A stretch of 64,000 bases of DNA. Source: Hymenobacter glacieicola. Lineage in GTDB: Bacteria > Bacteroidota > Bacteroidia > Cytophagales > Hymenobacteraceae. Positions 50,463 through 59,220 of this stretch are shown here, piece after piece. The translations under genes were made by a program, and so were the position numbers. Location of the stretch: the NCBI RefSeq assembly GCF_014640315.1, contig NZ_BMGS01000010.1:1-64000 (forward strand), read 5' to 3'. A model generated the notes under the pieces. It was not told the origin of the DNA. It ran no database searches and saw nothing but the letters and a program-made list of their open reading frames with translations. The first letter of the stretch is position 1. The number at the start of each line of letters is the position of its first letter.

Positions 50463-51812
50463 ATGAATAGCATCCGACTTCGTCCCCTTTCCCGCCTTTT
50501 TCTCGCTCTGTTCCTGACCGTTGCTACCCTTGGTGATTCCTTCGCCCAGGCTGTTGGCTCGGCCCCGGGCGTGAGCAAGGAAGGCGTGGCCCCCGGCGCT
50601 ACGGCTGCCGCAACCCCCGCTACGGCGGTCGCACCCGCCGCTGGCGGAGGTGATGCCGCTGCTATTGCAGCCGGCGATGCTCTTTTTAAAGGTAACTGCG
50701 CCCAGTGTCACGCTGTCAATGAGGTAATCGTGGGCCCGGCTCTGGCTGGTATCACCAAGCGCCGGCCCATGTCTTGGATCATTCCATGGGTAAAGAACTC
50801 CAGCAAGATGGTTGCCAGCGGCGACGAGTACTCGGTGAAAATTTTCAACCAGTACCAGAAGCAGCAGATGCCTAGCTTCCAGCTGTCGGACCAGGAGATT
50901 ACCTCTATCGTGGCTTGGGTTACCTCGCAGGAAGGCCAAGCTACCGGTCCGAACGACAACGCAAACGGCACGGGTATTAAGCCCGGTGAACAAGGCCCTG
51001 CCGGCGCTGATGCCGCCGCTGCCGGTGCCGATGGCAAGTCGATGAACATCCTGCTCATCGTGCTGGTAGTGGTGCTGATTGTGCTGGTGGTGACGCTGGT
51101 TATCATCGCCAACATCATGAAGGATGTGCTCCGCGGCCGCAAAGACCTTGATGGTCGCGACCGGGAGATTCTGGAGCAGCGCTTCGACTTTTCGAAGATC
51201 TACAAGTCGACGGCCGTTCGGGCTATCGTTGGAGTTGTGTTTGTCCTAGCTGTTCTATACGAAAGCATTCAGGGCGCCATGGGGGTAGGTTTGACCCAGG
51301 GCTACCAGCCTACCCAGCCAATTGCCTTCTCGCACAAATTGCACGCTGGCGAGCACCAGATCAACTGCGCCTACTGCCACACTTCGGTATACAAGAGCCG
51401 CTCGGCTAACATTCCTTCGGCCAACATCTGCATGAACTGCCACTCGCAGATCAAAACGGAGTCGCCGGAAATCAAGAAAATTTACCGGGCCATTGAGCGG
51501 AAGCAGCCTATCCAGTGGGTACGCATTCACAACCTGCCCGACTTGGCTTACTTCAACCACGCCCAGCACACGCAGGTAGGTGGTGTTGAGTGCCAGACCT
51601 GTCACGGTCCGATTCAGAACATGGACGTTGTTTACCAGTACTCTCCCCTGACCATGGGCTGGTGCATCAACTGCCACCGCGAAACCCCGCTCAACACCAA
51701 GGGCAACGGCTACTACGACAACCTCGTGAAACTACATGATAAGTCGAACGGTGCAGTGCCTTTCACGGTATCGTCGAACGGCGGTACGGAGTGCTCGAAG
51801 TGCCACTACTAA
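50463..51812 (+). CDS. actA: Alternative complex III subunit A: monoheme plus pentaheme cytochrome c
   Basis: Periplasmic electron-transfer subunit of the quinol-oxidising alternative complex III. It has 449 residues. A signal peptide (ending SFAQ, about 28) and an Ala/Pro-rich linker lead to a cytochrome c domain with heme site C79-AQ-C-H and Met ligand region QMPSFQLS. Then come two hydrophobic segments (about 195-220, 280-300) and five further heme sites CAYCH, CMNCH, CQTCH, CINCH and CSKCH. The ATG at 50463 is chosen because the promoter lies at 50385-50415, inside the longer frame. Rhodothermus-type ActA is described as pentaheme only, so the N-terminal monoheme domain is an added module. 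Confidence 0.92.
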   Translation: MNSIRLRPLSRLFLALFLTVATLGDSFAQAVGSAPGVSKEGVAPGATAAATPATAVAPAAGGGDAAAIAAGDALFKGNCAQCHAVNEVIVGPALAGITKRRPMSWIIPWVKNSSKMVASGDEYSVKIFNQYQKQQMPSFQLSDQEITSIVAWVTSQEGQATGPNDNANGTGIKPGEQGPAGADAAAAGADGKSMNILLIVLVVVLIVLVVTLVIIANIMKDVLRGRKDLDGRDREILEQRFDFSKIYKSTAVRAIVGVVFVLAVLYESIQGAMGVGLTQGYQPTQPIAFSHKLHAGEHQINCAYCHTSVYKSRSANIPSANICMNCHSQIKTESPEIKKIYRAIERKQPIQWVRIHNLPDLAYFNHAQHTQVGGVECQTCHGPIQNMDVVYQYSPLTMGWCINCHRETPLNTKGNGYYDNLVKLHDKSNGAVPFTVSSNGGTECSKCHY

Positions 51813-51819
51813 TATCATA

Positions 51820-51877
51820 GGGTCTCCGGCTTTGGGAGGCTTGGAAATATTCGCCAAGCGCCCAAAGCCGAAGACCC
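51820..51877 (+). promoter_or_regulatory. Long hairpin between actA and actB
   Basis: gggtctccggctttggg (51820-51836) pairs with 51861-51877 with one mismatch, enclosing gcttgg/ccaagc. A second weaker pair, 51901-51910 with 51937-51946, follows. There is no T tract, so it may stabilise or process the mRNA rather than stop it. Confidence 0.6.
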
Positions 51878-51967
51878 CACTTCCCTTTAAAAAAAGCCTG
51901 CTTAGAGACTGTACGGACTTTGTATCCGCGTCCCTAAGTCTCTGAGACCCTAAGTTCCAAAAACACG

Positions 51968-54900
51968 ATGCAAGAGTCGCCTAAGTACTGGAAGGGAATT
52001 GAGGAACTGGAGAACTCACCGGAGTTCGTGAAGAATGCACTCGCCGAGTTTGCTGACTTCATGCCGGTGAAGGAATCCCATGGCAGCGCTGATGCCACGG
52101 TTGCGCCTCGCCGCGACTTCCTCAAGCTAATGGGCTTCGGTCTTGCCGCTGCCACCCTCGCCAGCTGCGAAACCCCCATTCGAAAGGCTATTCCCTACCT
52201 CAACAAGCCTGAGGAAGTTGATCCGGGTATTGCCAACTTCTACGCTTCTACTTTCTTCAACGGCCAGGACTACAACAGCATCCTGGTAAAAACCCGCGAG
52301 GGCCGTCCGATTAAGTTTGAAGGAAACCCTGAGTCGCCTGTTACTCGCGGCGGTTTGTCAGCCCGCGCTCAAGCAGTAGTACTGAGCCTCTACGACGGCG
52401 GCCGTTTGCAGCACTTCGCCAAGAAGGGTGCTAAGATTGATAAGGACCAGCTGGACCAGGAAGTGCGTAACGCTCTGGCTGGCGCTGGTCGCGTAGCCAT
52501 TGTTTCGCCTACTATCATCAGCCCTTCTACTAAGAAGGTTATCGCTGAGTTTGGGGCCCGTTTCGCGGGTACTGAGCACGTGATGTATGACGTAGACTCA
52601 GCTTCTGGGTTGTTGCGGGCCAATGGTGGCGTTCTGCCGGCTTATGACTTCAGCAAGGCGGACGTAATCGTAAGCTTCGGCGCTGATTTCCTTGGTACGT
52701 GGTTGTCGCCGGTTGAGTACGCTCGCCAGTACATCACCAACCGTAAGGTGTCGCGGGAGAAGCAGACGATGTCTCGGCACTTCCAGTTTGAGAGCAATAT
52801 GTCGCTGACCGGCTCTAACGCCGACGTACGCGTGCCGCTGAAGCCTTCCGAAATGGGAGAAGCAATATTGGCCGTGTATAACAGCGTAGTAGGTGGCGCT
52901 ACCTCCACTGATAAACGTCTGCAGACAGCTATTTCTGAACTGACCCGTGCTGGTGCACGTGGCCTGGTGGTATCGGGCTCCAACGACCCAGCCATCCAGA
53001 CCCTCGTAACCGCCATTAACCAGCGCCTCGGCTCGGCCGCCGTTGACGTGGCTAACCCCTCGATGGTTCGTCAGGGCGATGATGCTCGGATGGCTCGTCT
53101 GCTAACGGACATTCGCAATGGTCAGGTAGGCGCGGTTATCTTCTACCACGCTAACCCTGTGTTCGACCACCCCATGGGGGCCGATCTGGCCGCGGCGCTA
53201 AAGGCTGGTAAGGTTAGAACAACTATTTCGCTTAATGACCGCCTGGATGAGACGGGTGAGCTGTGCACGTACGCCGCTCCCGACCATCACTTCCTGGAGT
53301 CGTGGAATGACTACGAGCCGAAGCGGGGTTCTCTGAGCCTGGCCCAGCCGGTAATTACGCCGCTATTCGCTACCCGTCAGGCCCAGGATTCGCTGCTGAC
53401 GTGGGCTGGCAGCCCCACCACTTACTATAACTACCTCCGCAATCAGTGGAAGGGGGTACTAGGCGGCGACTTTAATAAGGCCTGGGACAAGGCTGTGCAC
53501 GACGGTGTAGCTGCAGGAACGGCTTCTCCGGCTCCAGTAGCTCAGGTTGGCGCTGCGCTAGACGTTAACGGCGCTATCAACGCCATCAAATCAGCTCCGA
53601 AGCCCACAGGCATTGAGTTGGTGATTTACGAAAAGGTGGGTATCGGTAACGGCTCTAACCTTTTCGCCAACAACCCTTGGTTGCAGGAACTGCCTGACCC
53701 AGTAACGAAAGCTACTTGGGGTAACTACGTCACGGTACCGCGCGCCTACGCTGCCGAGCAGAAGTGGGAGCAGGGCGACGTAGTAAAAGTTACGGCCAAC
53801 GGTAAATCAGTTGAGCTGCCGGTGCTGATTCAACCAGGCCAAGCCAAAGGAACCGTAGGTATTGCTCTCGGCTACGGCCGGGTACGGGCTGGTAAAGTGG
53901 GCAATGAGCTTGGTGAGAACGTGCTGCCGCTGGCCACGATGCGCAATGACGCCATCATCTACAGCAATGCCGTTCAGATTACGCCCACGGGTGCTAAGTC
54001 GCCGATTGCGCAGACGCAGACCCACCACACCATCATGGACCGCAAGCAGGTAGTTCAAGAGGCTACGCTGAAGCAGTATATCAAAGACCCCAAAGAGGTA
54101 ACGGAATACGAAAAGATTTCCACTCCTGAAGGTCTGGAGAAGCCTAATAAGGTCTCTCTGTGGCAGGACTACGAGTATAAGAACCACCACTGGGGCATGG
54201 CAATTGACCTCAACTCCTGCATCGGCTGCGGCTCGTGCGTGATTGGGTGTCAGGCGGAAAACAACGTTGCCGTAGTTGGTAAGCAGGAAGTAATCAACCG
54301 GCGCGAAATGCACTGGATGCGTATCGACCGGTACTACAGCTCTGCTTCGCACAAATCAGACTTCGAAGCCAAAGGCAAGCTGGATACTTATGCAGCAATG
54401 GAGGATCCTTCGGAAAACCCGCAGGTAATTTTCCAGCCCATGCTGTGCCAGCACTGCAACCATGCTCCCTGCGAGACAGTTTGCCCGGTACTGGCTACTA
54501 CCCACAGCTCGGAAGGTCTGAACCAGATGACCTACAACCGTTGCGTAGGTACGCGTTACTGTGCTAACAACTGCCCTTACAAGGTGCGTCGTTTCAACTG
54601 GTTCTCGTACTACTCGAATGAGAAGTTCGAAACCGTAAACGGCCACATGTTCACCGACCTCGGCCGCATGGTACTGAACCCGGAAGTAACGGTTCGGGCC
54701 CGCGGGGTAATGGAGAAGTGCTCGTTCTGCGTGCAACGGATCCAGCTCGGTAAACTGGAAGCTAAGAAGCAGAAGCGTCGTCCGCAGGATGGCGAGATTG
54801 TTTCAGCCTGCGCCCAGTCCTGCCCCACGCAGGCAATCGTGTTCGGCGACATGCGCGACCCCAACTCCCGCGTATCGCAGATTCTGCGCCGGGAAGATGG

Positions 54901-55000
54901 TGAGCGTGCCTTCCACGTGCTGGATTCTATTAACACCCAGCCGAACATCACGTACCTCACGAAGATCCGGAATACGGAGTCGTCGGAGTTTAACGCCTAG
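51968..55000 (+). CDS. actB: Alternative complex III subunit B: molybdopterin-enzyme-like plus Fe-S subunit
   Basis: A fused 1010-residue periplasmic subunit. The N-terminal twin-arginine lipoprotein-type signal is RRDFLKLMGFGLAAATLASC. A large domain resembling the catalytic subunit of molybdopterin oxidoreductases (about 80-700; in the family it lacks the cofactor) follows. The C-terminal ferredoxin-like part (about 735-970) has four Fe-S cluster sites (CIGCGSCVIGC, CQHCNHAPCETVC, CVGTRYCANNC, CSFCVQR with CAQSCPTQAI). It transfers electrons from quinol via the NrfD-like subunits towards the cytochromes. It starts 155 bases after actA, beyond a hairpin. Confidence 0.95.
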   Translation: MQESPKYWKGIEELENSPEFVKNALAEFADFMPVKESHGSADATVAPRRDFLKLMGFGLAAATLASCETPIRKAIPYLNKPEEVDPGIANFYASTFFNGQDYNSILVKTREGRPIKFEGNPESPVTRGGLSARAQAVVLSLYDGGRLQHFAKKGAKIDKDQLDQEVRNALAGAGRVAIVSPTIISPSTKKVIAEFGARFAGTEHVMYDVDSASGLLRANGGVLPAYDFSKADVIVSFGADFLGTWLSPVEYARQYITNRKVSREKQTMSRHFQFESNMSLTGSNADVRVPLKPSEMGEAILAVYNSVVGGATSTDKRLQTAISELTRAGARGLVVSGSNDPAIQTLVTAINQRLGSAAVDVANPSMVRQGDDARMARLLTDIRNGQVGAVIFYHANPVFDHPMGADLAAALKAGKVRTTISLNDRLDETGELCTYAAPDHHFLESWNDYEPKRGSLSLAQPVITPLFATRQAQDSLLTWAGSPTTYYNYLRNQWKGVLGGDFNKAWDKAVHDGVAAGTASPAPVAQVGAALDVNGAINAIKSAPKPTGIELVIYEKVGIGNGSNLFANNPWLQELPDPVTKATWGNYVTVPRAYAAEQKWEQGDVVKVTANGKSVELPVLIQPGQAKGTVGIALGYGRVRAGKVGNELGENVLPLATMRNDAIIYSNAVQITPTGAKSPIAQTQTHHTIMDRKQVVQEATLKQYIKDPKEVTEYEKISTPEGLEKPNKVSLWQDYEYKNHHWGMAIDLNSCIGCGSCVIGCQAENNVAVVGKQEVINRREMHWMRIDRYYSSASHKSDFEAKGKLDTYAAMEDPSENPQVIFQPMLCQHCNHAPCETVCPVLATTHSSEGLNQMTYNRCVGTRYCANNCPYKVRRFNWFSYYSNEKFETVNGHMFTDLGRMVLNPEVTVRARGVMEKCSFCVQRIQLGKLEAKKQKRRPQDGEIVSACAQSCPTQAIVFGDMRDPNSRVSQILRREDGERAFHVLDSINTQPNITYLTKIRNTESSEFNA

Positions 55001-55078
55001 AAATTGAGCCACGGGGGAGGGCAGTAGTGCCCACCGTAGTATTGCCCTCCCCATCTACTCCTTTAAGTCCAAAAAACT

Positions 55079-56536
55079 ATGCAGCACGTATCGCCTGTAC
55101 GGGAGCCGCTCGTTACCGGGGGGAAAACGTACCACGACGTCACCCAGGACGTGTGTCGCCAGGTAGAAGCCGCCCCCAACATCCGCTGGATGGCCGCTTT
55201 GAGCGTCGCCCTCTTACTGCTCGGCGTCTTTTTTTATTCCGTGTACCGCACTTTGTGGTATGGTATCGGAGAATGGGGCCTGAACAAAACTGTCGGCTGG
55301 GCCTGGGACATCACCAACTTCGTGTGGTGGGTAGGTATCGGTCACGCGGGTACTCTGATTTCGGCAGTTTTGCTGTTGTTCCGTCAGAAGTGGCGGACCT
55401 CTATTAACCGGGCGGCCGAGGCCATGACCATCTTCGCCGTAATCTGCGCGGCCATGTTCCCGGTTCTGCACATGGGCCGTCCTTGGCTTGCCTTCTGGGT
55501 ATTCCCTTTCCAGAATACTTTCGGTTCGCTGTGGGTAAACTTTAACTCGCCGCTGCTGTGGGACGTGTTTGCCATTTCGACCTACTTCTCCGTGTCGCTG
55601 GTATTCTGGTACACGGGTCTGGTTCCTGACTTCGCTACCATCCGCGACCGGGCTAAAGGCCCAATTGCTAAAGTTGCATACTCCCTGTTGAGCTTCGGCT
55701 GGAAGGGTTCAGCCAAGCACTGGTCGCGCTACGAAACGGTTTCGCTGATTCTGGCCGGCGTATCTACGCCGCTGGTACTGTCGGTGCACACTATCGTATC
55801 AATGGACTTTGCAACTTCGGTTGTTCCGGGATGGCACACCACCATTTTTCCTCCCTACTTCGTTGCTGGTGCTATCTTCTCCGGCTTCGCCATGGTACTC
55901 ACGCTGATGCTTATTACTCGCGTAGTATTCAAACTGGAGGACTATATCACAATTGAGCACATTGCCCTCATGAACAAAATCATGATGATAACGGGCTCTA
56001 TTGTAGGGGTAGCATACATCACGGAGTTCTTTATTGCCTGGTACTCTCAGGTTGAGTTTGAGCAGTACGCTTTCATCAACCGCGCTACCGGCCCTTACTG
56101 GTGGGCTTACTGGTCGATGATGACTTGTAACGTGATTACTCCGCAGCTGGTGTGGATTCGTCGTGTGCGCTACAGCATTCCGCTGACCTTCGTGCTGTCG
56201 ATTATCGTGAACATCGGTATGTGGTTCGAGCGTTTTGTAATTATCGTAACCTCGCTGCACCGTGACTACCTGCCTTCGAGCTGGGTTATGTTCTCGCCTT
56301 CCATTATCGACATCGGCATCTATGTGGGTACGATTGGTTTGTTCTTCACCTTGTTCCTGCTGTTTGCCAAGTTCTTCCCCGTGATTAACATGGCCGAAGT
56401 GAAGTCCGTCCTGAAGTACACGGTGGACAATGGCCCAACGTATACCGGTCAAGATCCGCACCACCACACTCCTCAGCCTGCTACCACCCACGGAGTCCCC
56501 GCCTCGGCCTCTGTAAACTACGATAAGCATGACTAA
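55079..56536 (+). CDS. actC: Alternative complex III subunit C: NrfD-like quinol-binding membrane subunit
   Basis: Integral membrane protein of 485 residues with about ten helices, NrfD/PsrC family. An N-terminal amphipathic part (HVSPVREPLVTGGKTYHDVT) is followed by helices with TNFVWWVGIGHAGTLIS and LHMGRPWLAFWVFPF, the regions that form the quinol site and proton path in homologous structures. The His-rich C-terminus overlaps actD by 8 bases, indicating translational coupling. Confidence 0.95.
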   Translation: MQHVSPVREPLVTGGKTYHDVTQDVCRQVEAAPNIRWMAALSVALLLLGVFFYSVYRTLWYGIGEWGLNKTVGWAWDITNFVWWVGIGHAGTLISAVLLLFRQKWRTSINRAAEAMTIFAVICAAMFPVLHMGRPWLAFWVFPFQNTFGSLWVNFNSPLLWDVFAISTYFSVSLVFWYTGLVPDFATIRDRAKGPIAKVAYSLLSFGWKGSAKHWSRYETVSLILAGVSTPLVLSVHTIVSMDFATSVVPGWHTTIFPPYFVAGAIFSGFAMVLTLMLITRVVFKLEDYITIEHIALMNKIMMITGSIVGVAYITEFFIAWYSQVEFEQYAFINRATGPYWWAYWSMMTCNVITPQLVWIRRVRYSIPLTFVLSIIVNIGMWFERFVIIVTSLHRDYLPSSWVMFSPSIIDIGIYVGTIGLFFTLFLLFAKFFPVINMAEVKSVLKYTVDNGPTYTGQDPHHHTPQPATTHGVPASASVNYDKHD

Positions 56537-57053
56537 GCGCTTCGCCCTCGGCATCTTCGACGACGAAGACGTGCTGCTGCACGCCGTTGAAAACGTCCGC
56601 GAAGCGGGCGTTAAGATCTACGAAGTTTTCACGCCGTTCCCCATCCACGGAATCGACGATGCCCTTGGCATCGAACGCTCGCGCCTTCCGATTGCGGCCT
56701 TCTTCTTTGGCCTCACTGGTTTGAGCTTCGCCCTGTGGATGCAGATCTACATGCTGGGCTTCGATTGGCCCATGATTATCGGTGGGAAGCCCCACATTGC
56801 CCTGCCGGCCTTCATCCCAGTATCCTTCGAATTGACGGTACTGTTTTGCTGCCACGGCATGGTGATTACCTTCTACACCATCAGTAAGCTTTACCCACGC
56901 TGGAAAACTCCCGTGCTGGATGTCCGCTCCACCGATGATAAGTTTGTGATGGCCATTGAGGTAAACGAAAGCACCGATATGACCAAACTGACCCAATTGC
57001 TGCGTGACAACGGTGCTTCGGAGGTGAACCAAAAAGAAATGTCTAAGTTCTAA
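56529..57053 (+). CDS. actD: Alternative complex III subunit D (DUF3341)
   Basis: A 174-residue membrane subunit with two helices (about 55-78 and 95-120) and soluble ends; DUF3341 family. The opening MTKRFALGIFDDEDVLLHAV with AVENVREAG and VFTPFPIHGIDDALG is typical. It overlaps actC by 8 bases, and its stop shares one base with the actE start. Confidence 0.94.
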   Translation: MTKRFALGIFDDEDVLLHAVENVREAGVKIYEVFTPFPIHGIDDALGIERSRLPIAAFFFGLTGLSFALWMQIYMLGFDWPMIIGGKPHIALPAFIPVSFELTVLFCCHGMVITFYTISKLYPRWKTPVLDVRSTDDKFVMAIEVNESTDMTKLTQLLRDNGASEVNQKEMSKF

Positions 57054-57796
57054 TGACGCATTCGCTGAAAGTAACTCTGCAAGCGTCGGCGGTTCTGCTG
57101 GCATCGGTGTTCACCACCGCCTGCAACCGAGCCGATGATCCGGGTTTGGAGTATGCTCCTGAGATGTACGCCTCACTTCCTTATGAGCCGTTGAAGCAGG
57201 AGCAATCCAACAAGGTAAACCCAATGGGCTTGAACATGCGTGTTCCAGCCGTAGGAACGGTGCCGCGTGGCAAGGCCAACTACTACACCCACATTGCGAA
57301 GGACGACATTGCTACGGCTGAGACGAGCCTACGCAATCCGTACTCGTACACTAAGGATGCTCTGGAGGAAGGCAAAACGCTTTACGTGCGTAACTGCCAG
57401 CATTGCCACGGAGAGTCAGGCGCTGGTGATGGGCCAGTAGGAGCAAAGTTCAAGGGGGTTCCGAACTACTCAGTAGGAGCCTATAAGACCATGAACGACG
57501 GGCATATTTATCACGTGATACAATGGGGTAAAGGCCGCATGATGCCACATGGCTCGCAGGTTAATCCTCAGGAACGGTGGAAAATTGCCATGTATGTCCG
57601 TATGCTACAGCAAGGCAAGGGCCCGGATGGTATGACTGATTTCCTTAAGGCTAGTGGTGTAGCAAATGCGGCAATGGCTGATTCCTCACAAACTACCGAT
57701 TCTCAGACACAGTCGCCCGTTCAGGAAGCCCAGGCCGACAAGGCCTCGCAGACGCCTGGCGCAGGTGATAAAGCACGTAACGGCACGGCACTTTAA
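57053..57796 (+). CDS. actE: Alternative complex III subunit E: monoheme cytochrome c lipoprotein
   Basis: A 247-residue lipoprotein. The signal ends FTTAC (Cys near residue 23). The heme site is NCQHCHGESGAGDGPVG, with a Met ligand in GRMMPHGSQV. It is the monoheme electron exit subunit, which passes electrons to the oxidase. An unconserved Gln/Ser/Ala-rich tail of about 45 residues ends the protein. It overlaps actD by one base and ends 9 bases before actF. Confidence 0.94.
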   Translation: MTHSLKVTLQASAVLLASVFTTACNRADDPGLEYAPEMYASLPYEPLKQEQSNKVNPMGLNMRVPAVGTVPRGKANYYTHIAKDDIATAETSLRNPYSYTKDALEEGKTLYVRNCQHCHGESGAGDGPVGAKFKGVPNYSVGAYKTMNDGHIYHVIQWGKGRMMPHGSQVNPQERWKIAMYVRMLQQGKGPDGMTDFLKASGVANAAMADSSQTTDSQTQSPVQEAQADKASQTPGAGDKARNGTAL

Positions 57797-57805
57797 TCTA
57801 CTCCT

Positions 57806-59134
57806 ATGGCAACTCTGACGCATCACGAAAGCGTTACGGCTGAATACCTGGAGGTTTCGCCGAATGCTCGTAAGAAGTTTATCATGATCATCGTAGCCGG
57901 TGTCATTGTTCTGGCAATCGGCTTACTGCTGGCTGCTCTGGGCATTGGTGCTGAGCATCACGAAGGAACGGCCGCTGCACACGGAGCTACTAGCCATGGT
58001 GCTGGTCCCGCAGCCGGTCACCACGGTAGTCCCGCTTGGCTGAAGCGCCTGATTGTGAGCCTATGGCATAACAACGTGTTCTTCACGGGAGTGTCGGCTA
58101 TCGGTACGGTGTTTATGGCTATTCAGTACGTCGCCTACGCAGGCTGGTCAGTACTGATTAAGCGCATCAACGAAGCTTTGAGTGCTTGGCTGCTTCCTGG
58201 CTTGGTAATCATGGTTGCCGTTTTTCTGGTGAGCCTGATTAACAACGACATTTTCCATTGGACCATGCCTGGTATTATGGAAAAGGGCAATGCCAACTAT
58301 GACGCAATCATTGCCGGGAAATCAGGATTTTTGAATATCCCCTTCTACCTGATTCGGATGGTGCTCTTTTTGGGTCTGTGGGCATTCTTCACCAAACGCC
58401 TGCGTGATCTATCCCTTGCTGAGGACCTGAATGGTGGTACGGAGTACTTCCACAAAAGCATCAACGTATCGGCCTTGTTCTTGGTAATCTATGCCGTTAC
58501 GTCCTCAATTTCTGCTTGGGACTGGGTAATGTCGGTTGACACGCACTGGTTCTCAACCATGTTTGGCTGGTACGTATTCGCCTCGTGGTGGGTATCAGGT
58601 ATTGCTGCAGTAACGCTGTGCACCATTTTGCTTAAGCAAGCTGGCTACCTCCGTTTCGTAAAAGAAGGCCACCTGCACGACTTGGGTAAATTCATGTTTG
58701 GCTTCAGCATCTTCTGGACCTACGTGTGGTTCTCGCAGTTCATGCTGATTTGGTACGCTAACTTGCCCGAAGAATCGGTGTACTATAACCAGCGCTTGGG
58801 TGGGTTTAATGGCCAGTACACTTGGATGTTCTTTGCCAACCTGGTTATCAACTTCGTATTCCCCTTCCTGGTGCTGATGACTCGGGATGCCAAGCGGCAA
58901 ATGATTATGCTCAAAATCGTGAGCATTGCCATCTTGATTGGCCACTGGTCGGACTTCTATCTAATGCTGATGCCCGGAACGATGAAGGCTGAAAACGGGT
59001 TTGTAATTGAGATTGGTACGGCTCTAATTTTCTTAGGAGCATTCTTGCTTCTGATGACGAAACGCCTTTCACAGGCTTCACTGGTACCGGTTCATCATCC
59101 GTTCCTGGATGAAAGCGTACACCACACCACCTGA
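57806..59134 (+). CDS. actF: Alternative complex III subunit F: second NrfD-like membrane subunit
   Basis: A 442-residue polytopic membrane protein with about ten helices, structurally related to ActC but lacking the same quinol-site features. After the first helix comes a His-rich loop (EHHEGTAAAHGATSHGAG). Later segments such as DWVMSVDTHWFSTMFGWY and FSQFMLIWYANLPEESVYY are typical of the family (quinol:cytochrome c oxidoreductase quinone-binding subunit 2). It is the last act gene, followed after a hairpin by coxB. Confidence 0.94.
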   Translation: MATLTHHESVTAEYLEVSPNARKKFIMIIVAGVIVLAIGLLLAALGIGAEHHEGTAAAHGATSHGAGPAAGHHGSPAWLKRLIVSLWHNNVFFTGVSAIGTVFMAIQYVAYAGWSVLIKRINEALSAWLLPGLVIMVAVFLVSLINNDIFHWTMPGIMEKGNANYDAIIAGKSGFLNIPFYLIRMVLFLGLWAFFTKRLRDLSLAEDLNGGTEYFHKSINVSALFLVIYAVTSSISAWDWVMSVDTHWFSTMFGWYVFASWWVSGIAAVTLCTILLKQAGYLRFVKEGHLHDLGKFMFGFSIFWTYVWFSQFMLIWYANLPEESVYYNQRLGGFNGQYTWMFFANLVINFVFPFLVLMTRDAKRQMIMLKIVSIAILIGHWSDFYLMLMPGTMKAENGFVIEIGTALIFLGAFLLLMTKRLSQASLVPVHHPFLDESVHHTT

Positions 59135-59152
59135 TTTCAGACGCTGAGTTGG

Positions 59153-59190
59153 GAGTGGTGAGGAGTAAAGCTCTTCGCTCCTCACCACTC
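59153..59190 (+). promoter_or_regulatory. Perfect 13-bp hairpin between actF and coxB
   Basis: The arms 59153-59165 and 59178-59190 are perfectly complementary. An outer ctgag/ctcag pair (59144-59148, 59194-59198) extends the structure. There is no T tract; it may protect or process the polycistronic mRNA. Confidence 0.65.
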
Positions 59191-59220
59191 ACTCTCAGTA
59201 CTCACTTCTACCTCCTGATA

